This document shows positions 7,456 to 10,619 of a DNA stretch of 10,619 bases, piece by piece. Position numbers and translations under genes: made by a program. Within the stretch, counting starts at the first letter, position 1; each line of letters opens with the position of its first letter. The DNA is from Chitinophagaceae bacterium (GTDB taxonomy: Bacteria > Bacteroidota > Bacteroidia > Chitinophagales > Chitinophagaceae), in the NCBI GenBank assembly GCA_014379785.1, contig JACMLD010000501.1, positions 1-10,619 on the forward strand, read 5' to 3'. The notes under the pieces are model-generated. The model ran no database searches, was not told the DNA's origin, and saw only the letters and a program-made list of their open reading frames with translations.

Positions 7456-7535
7456 ACAGACATGTTTAAGCAGGCTATCAAAAAACCATGCCAGTATGTT
7501 GGATATGAAACGAGTTTATAAGTTTAATAACGAGA

Positions 7536-9467
7536 TTAATTTTTCCAGCAGGAGGCCAAAACCTTTTCATTGACTTTTATCGGATACTTTTTTCTCAGCC
7601 TCTGCACAAAGGCATCTTCGATGGTTGACTGATAATCGTTGATCACAAATCCTTTTGCATCTTCAAGGTTGCGGACAGTCTTTTCAGGATAAGTTTTGAG
7701 CACGTACACAAAGGAAGTAATATTATCAGCCGCTGCTCTCAATGGCTCAGATAGATAACCTGGCTTAAGATTCAGGTGATTGGTAACCGGGATCTGGGAT
7801 AGCTCATACCTTCCGGAGTCTGCCTGAATGGTACCGTCTGAATTCATAGAGAGAGACTTCCAGTTATTTTTATTCTTCAGAAATTCATTCATTGCCGCTT
7901 TTGTTACTATGCTGTCTGTACAGGTGAAAAGAATGATGTCGGCACTTGATTCCCAGAAATACTTGTTGGGATGAGCAGCATAGTAAGCCTTAAGCCCCAC
8001 AGTATCGGAAGAAGCTTTCTGCCAGACTTCCTGGTCCATTACTTCAAACAAAAGATTTCCTTCTTTGAACTCGTTGAGTTGAGAAGCGAATTCTTTATTA
8101 AACTGCTCGAGGTTGTTTTTATGGTATTCAACAGCTACAGCTTCTGTGTACTGTTCAAGTAAATCTGCCATTGATTTGCCACGGTACAGATCAGGTGCAT
8201 TTTGTACAGAGCTCAGATAGGACGCAAAATCGGCAGCGGTAACTTTTTGTTTTGGAAAAGAAAAAATAAGGGTATTGTCATTGAGTTCCGGCCGCTGCGG
8301 CAGTTTTTTTCCACTCCAGATACTGTCTGCATATGCCATCAGCAGGCTGTGGTTATAAGGCAATTTTTTATATCCTGCTGTTGCGATGGTCTTTTTTGCC
8401 AATGCACGTTTTGCAACCTGAATGCGATTGTCTGCGAGCACTGTTAGTTTCAGCGTTGAGAACTCGTCTGCATTGTTTTTATCGGTATTGACGGGTACGG
8501 TACCGAGTCGTTGTACGATATGGTATCCAAAAGAGGAGAGAATGGGTTTGCTGATTTCACCATTTTTACCAAGTGCAAAAACGGCGTTCTCAAATGTTGG
8601 TTCATATTTACCCACACCAAATTCCGGCATGAGTCCGCCTGATTGATAGGTCTGATTGTCGTTGCTGTATTTTGCAACGAGTTCAGAAAACGAAGCGCCA
8701 TTTTTTAATGCGGTGTAGATAGAGTCTGCAAGTGCCTTAGTGGCATTTTTTTGATTCTGATCTGCATCCGGCTGAAAAGCAAGCAGGATTTGCGCCGCCT
8801 TTATCCTTCCAACAGCCGGCCTCGTTTCTATTACTTTGAAAATATGGTAGCCCTGTCCACTTTTAACCGGTCGCGAGAAATTTCCCGGACTGGTTTCATA
8901 AACCGCCGTTTCAAATTTATAAGGAAGGCTGAAGGCAGTAATAAATCCGATATCACCCCCATTGGTTTTTACAGAAGGGTCTGCAGAATATGCCGTTGCA
9001 ATATTTGCAAATGATTCTCCTGATTTCAACTTTGACCAGGCTTCGCTGGCTTTGCGAAAAGCAGCGATGGTATCATTTGAATTGGGGGTAGTAAACGGGA
9101 TATAAATATGTGCAACATGAATGTCTTTCTGCGTTCTCAGAAATGCTTCGTCATAAAGTAACTGTGTGCTTGCTTCGTCGCTCATGAAACCCTGGGCTAT
9201 CTGGTCACGGAAGCCCGCCAGTTCGGTTTTTTGTTTGTCGAGCGTATCATATCCTTTGTCGTACCCCGACTGAACCTTTAACTTAAACCTTATATACAGC
9301 TCGAGATAGTCGCGATACGCCTTCTCAGAGTTGGTGGAACTGTTGTTTTTATTGTAAGCCCTTAAAAATTCCTCTTTTGAGACGGCGGTTTTGCCGTAGG
9401 TAAAAAGGGTCTGCGATTCACCAGCCAGGGCGGCCAGGAGAAATACGGCCAGCAGGGTTTTCTTCAT
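7536..9467 (-). CDS. SurA/PpiD-like periplasmic peptidyl-prolyl isomerase with tandem parvulin domains
   Basis: This 643-residue exported protein should assist folding of periplasmic and outer-membrane proteins. The signal peptide (1 to about 19) ends near ESQ-T. An N-terminal SurA-like helical region (21-113) precedes two parvulin rotamase domains. The first (about 114-217) has VAHIYIPF, FANIATAYSADPSVKTNGGDIGF and GQGYHIFKV. The second (about 221-322) has AAQILLAF, FSELVAKYSND, GGLMPEFGVG and FGYHIVQ. The remaining 320 residues contain a second helical region and what looks like a third, degenerate rotamase (about 507-605) lacking the GYHI strand. I start at the ATG at 9467, which gives a standard MKKTLL signal start; an in-frame TTG three codons upstream is less likely. 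It lies 18 nt after the DUF5106/thioredoxin-like gene, probably in one operon. Whether it is periplasm-soluble, as expected from the cleavable signal, cannot be proved here. Confidence 0.92.
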   Translation of the reverse strand: MKKTLLAVFLLAALAGESQTLFTYGKTAVSKEEFLRAYNKNNSSTNSEKAYRDYLELYIRFKLKVQSGYDKGYDTLDKQKTELAGFRDQIAQGFMSDEASTQLLYDEAFLRTQKDIHVAHIYIPFTTPNSNDTIAAFRKASEAWSKLKSGESFANIATAYSADPSVKTNGGDIGFITAFSLPYKFETAVYETSPGNFSRPVKSGQGYHIFKVIETRPAVGRIKAAQILLAFQPDADQNQKNATKALADSIYTALKNGASFSELVAKYSNDNQTYQSGGLMPEFGVGKYEPTFENAVFALGKNGEISKPILSSFGYHIVQRLGTVPVNTDKNNADEFSTLKLTVLADNRIQVAKRALAKKTIATAGYKKLPYNHSLLMAYADSIWSGKKLPQRPELNDNTLIFSFPKQKVTAADFASYLSSVQNAPDLYRGKSMADLLEQYTEAVAVEYHKNNLEQFNKEFASQLNEFKEGNLLFEVMDQEVWQKASSDTVGLKAYYAAHPNKYFWESSADIILFTCTDSIVTKAAMNEFLKNKNNWKSLSMNSDGTIQADSGRYELSQIPVTNHLNLKPGYLSEPLRAAADNITSFVYVLKTYPEKTVRNLEDAKGFVINDYQSTIEDAFVQRLRKKYPIKVNEKVLASCWKN

Positions 9468-9485
9468 ACAAATCAATTGGATATT

Positions 9486-10619
9486 TTATTTTCCGCTATT
9501 GCGCTTCATATTCAGCACTTCATCAATCTGATCATAGGTTAACTTCTTGGCTACTATTCTTTTGTCCTTATCGAGAAGGTAAAGAACAGGAGTCTGAAAT
9601 ACATCATATAACTGCCTGTAATTCGCTTTTCCTGCGGCATATTCAGCATCACGCTGTGCCGTAGTCTGATAAACGTGAATCCAGTCTTTCAAATTGTTGT
9701 CTTTGATGTAATTAACCCAGGCCTGCTTGCCCCCGTCGACCATGACTCCATAAACCGCAATGCCTTCTTTTTTCCATTTTTTCTGGAAAATTGAGTCAAC
9801 TTTTGGCACCACTTCCTTGCAATGGCTGCAGGTTGGGTCCCAGAAACAAATCACCACAAAAGGCGCTTTGACTCCATAGAGGGGCCGTGCCTTGCCGAGT
9901 GAGTCGACCAACTCGAGGTTTTGCGCCGGATTGCCGATCAGGTTTGCCATCAGGCTATAGGCACGGTCCGACATATACTTTTTATACTTTTCGGTAAACC
10001 AGTCTACCTGTGGATTATTGTTGATGTACTTTTCAAAAAGATGGACAAACACCGCGTCCTGTCCCATAAACTGCGGATTGATATAGCGCTGCACAAAGTA
10101 GGTCAGCAGGTATTTGAACATTTCAGGATTCGGCTTCGCCCTTGTAAGAATGAAGTCCGCTTCTTTGATCAGCGAATCCGGATTGGGCATTACCAGGTCC
10201 TTAAAGTATTTGTCGAGCTTTTCTTCAAATATTGGGGTACGTATCAGCCTTTCGTCGGTAAAGCTCATGCCATCCCAATAGTGACCTTTGAAATATCTGT
10301 AAGCGAAGCTTGTGTCTGTTTTGCCGTTGGCCAGTTTTGGTGCCAGAGGAATCACAGGTTCTTTGAGCGACATAAAAAGCGTTGCGAGCATGCTGCTGGG
10401 TTCTGCTTTTACGATGCTGTCGCGGAATGCCGACATCTGCTGATTGAGAGACTTCAGTTTATTATTGATCGCAACACTGTCGCCTGCATTCTTTGCTGCA
10501 GACAAATCTTTCACCAAAGCAGCAGAGGCACGGCCATTCTGAGTGGCGAAGCGCGAGTAGTATTGAAAGTTTGAATTCTCCGGACTGTTGCTGAATTGTA
10601 CGCCGGCAGGAATATTGGC
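9486..10619 (-). CDS. DUF5106 / thioredoxin-like (TlpA-type) exported protein, 5' end beyond right edge
   Basis: The reading frame is open from the right edge to a TAA at 9486, giving 377 residues of an N-terminally incomplete protein. The first half resembles DUF5106 of Bacteroidota, with the landmark YFKGHYWDGMSFTDERLIRTP and the conserved MGQDAVFVHLFEKY helix. The C-terminal domain is a thioredoxin fold: FVVICFWDPTCSHC places the redox pair CSHC at visible residues 264-267, with the cis-proline in QTPVLYLLD at P344. Such proteins sit in the periplasm or on a membrane anchor and exchange disulfides with partner proteins. The actual substrate is unknown, and the signal sequence or lipobox would lie outside the window. 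In-frame TTG and GTG codons near 10517 are internal, because the frame continues upstream with protein-like sequence. The gene is followed after 18 nt by the peptidyl-prolyl isomerase, which fits a periplasmic folding operon. Confidence 0.87.
   Translation of the reverse strand, partial: ANIPAGVQFSNSPENSNFQYYSRFATQNGRASAALVKDLSAAKNAGDSVAINNKLKSLNQQMSAFRDSIVKAEPSSMLATLFMSLKEPVIPLAPKLANGKTDTSFAYRYFKGHYWDGMSFTDERLIRTPIFEEKLDKYFKDLVMPNPDSLIKEADFILTRAKPNPEMFKYLLTYFVQRYINPQFMGQDAVFVHLFEKYINNNPQVDWFTEKYKKYMSDRAYSLMANLIGNPAQNLELVDSLGKARPLYGVKAPFVVICFWDPTCSHCKEVVPKVDSIFQKKWKKEGIAVYGVMVDGGKQAWVNYIKDNNLKDWIHVYQTTAQRDAEYAAGKANYRQLYDVFQTPVLYLLDKDKRIVAKKLTYDQIDEVLNMKRNSGK

Noticed and set aside
7456..7535. 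Promoter or terminator between the isomerase and barrel genes
   Set aside because: No TAnnTTTG match with a suitable -33 and no stable stem followed by a T-run was found. Only short, imperfect inverted pieces are present.
9486..10517. Start of the thioredoxin-like gene at the TTG at 10517
   Set aside because: The same frame continues to the right edge for 34 more codons with protein-like sequence (IPAGVQF...), so the true start is outside the window.
9921..10574. Plus-strand open frame of 217 codons opposite the DUF5106/thioredoxin-like gene
   Set aside because: It is antisense to a conserved coding frame, and its composition (many His, Arg, Phe, Ile) is typical of a reverse-complement artefact.

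Overview
This window looks like a stretch of core chromosome from a Bacteroidota bacterium, most likely the family Chitinophagaceae. The evidence is the set of families present: a DUF3667 membrane protein, a bacterial GH3-type protein, a DUF5106/thioredoxin-like protein, a PorT-type outer-membrane barrel and a PIF1-like helicase of Bacteroidota type. Several genes also have matches to the Bacteroidota promoter pattern TTTG-N19-21-TAnnTTTG and lack strong Shine-Dalgarno sequences. The genus is not established. Coding density is very high, and no gap without a gene reaches 120 bases.

Left block, all on the minus strand, read from right to left (5697 to 1): lptB (LPS-export ATPase), a GH3 family acyl-adenylating enzyme, a DUF3667 zinc-ribbon membrane protein, fabG (3-oxoacyl-ACP reductase) and a PIF1-like DNA helicase whose 3' end lies beyond the left edge. 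Gaps are 40 nt, an 8-nt overlap, 42 nt and 79 nt. The first four genes could form one operon with an envelope and fatty-acid flavour. The helicase probably has its own promoter in the 79-nt gap.

Middle: metF (methylenetetrahydrofolate reductase) is the only plus-strand gene. It diverges from lptB across a 118-bp intergenic region that carries a very good promoter for metF and a weaker one for lptB. The 3' end of metF overlaps the convergent outer-membrane protein gene by four bases, so the two TAA stops share one TTAA palindrome.

Right block, minus strand, read from right to left: a DUF5106/thioredoxin-like exported protein whose 5' end lies beyond the right edge, then 18 nt later a SurA-like peptidyl-prolyl isomerase, then after an 80-nt gap a small outer-membrane beta-barrel protein. 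This is a plausible periplasmic folding and outer-membrane biogenesis neighbourhood.

I saw no mobile element, CRISPR array, tRNA, rRNA or riboswitch, and nothing I would call a new defence or mobile system. The most interesting items are the tightly coupled GH3-DUF3667 gene pair, whose role in bacteria is not known, and what looks like an internally duplicated domain arrangement in the peptidyl-prolyl isomerase.
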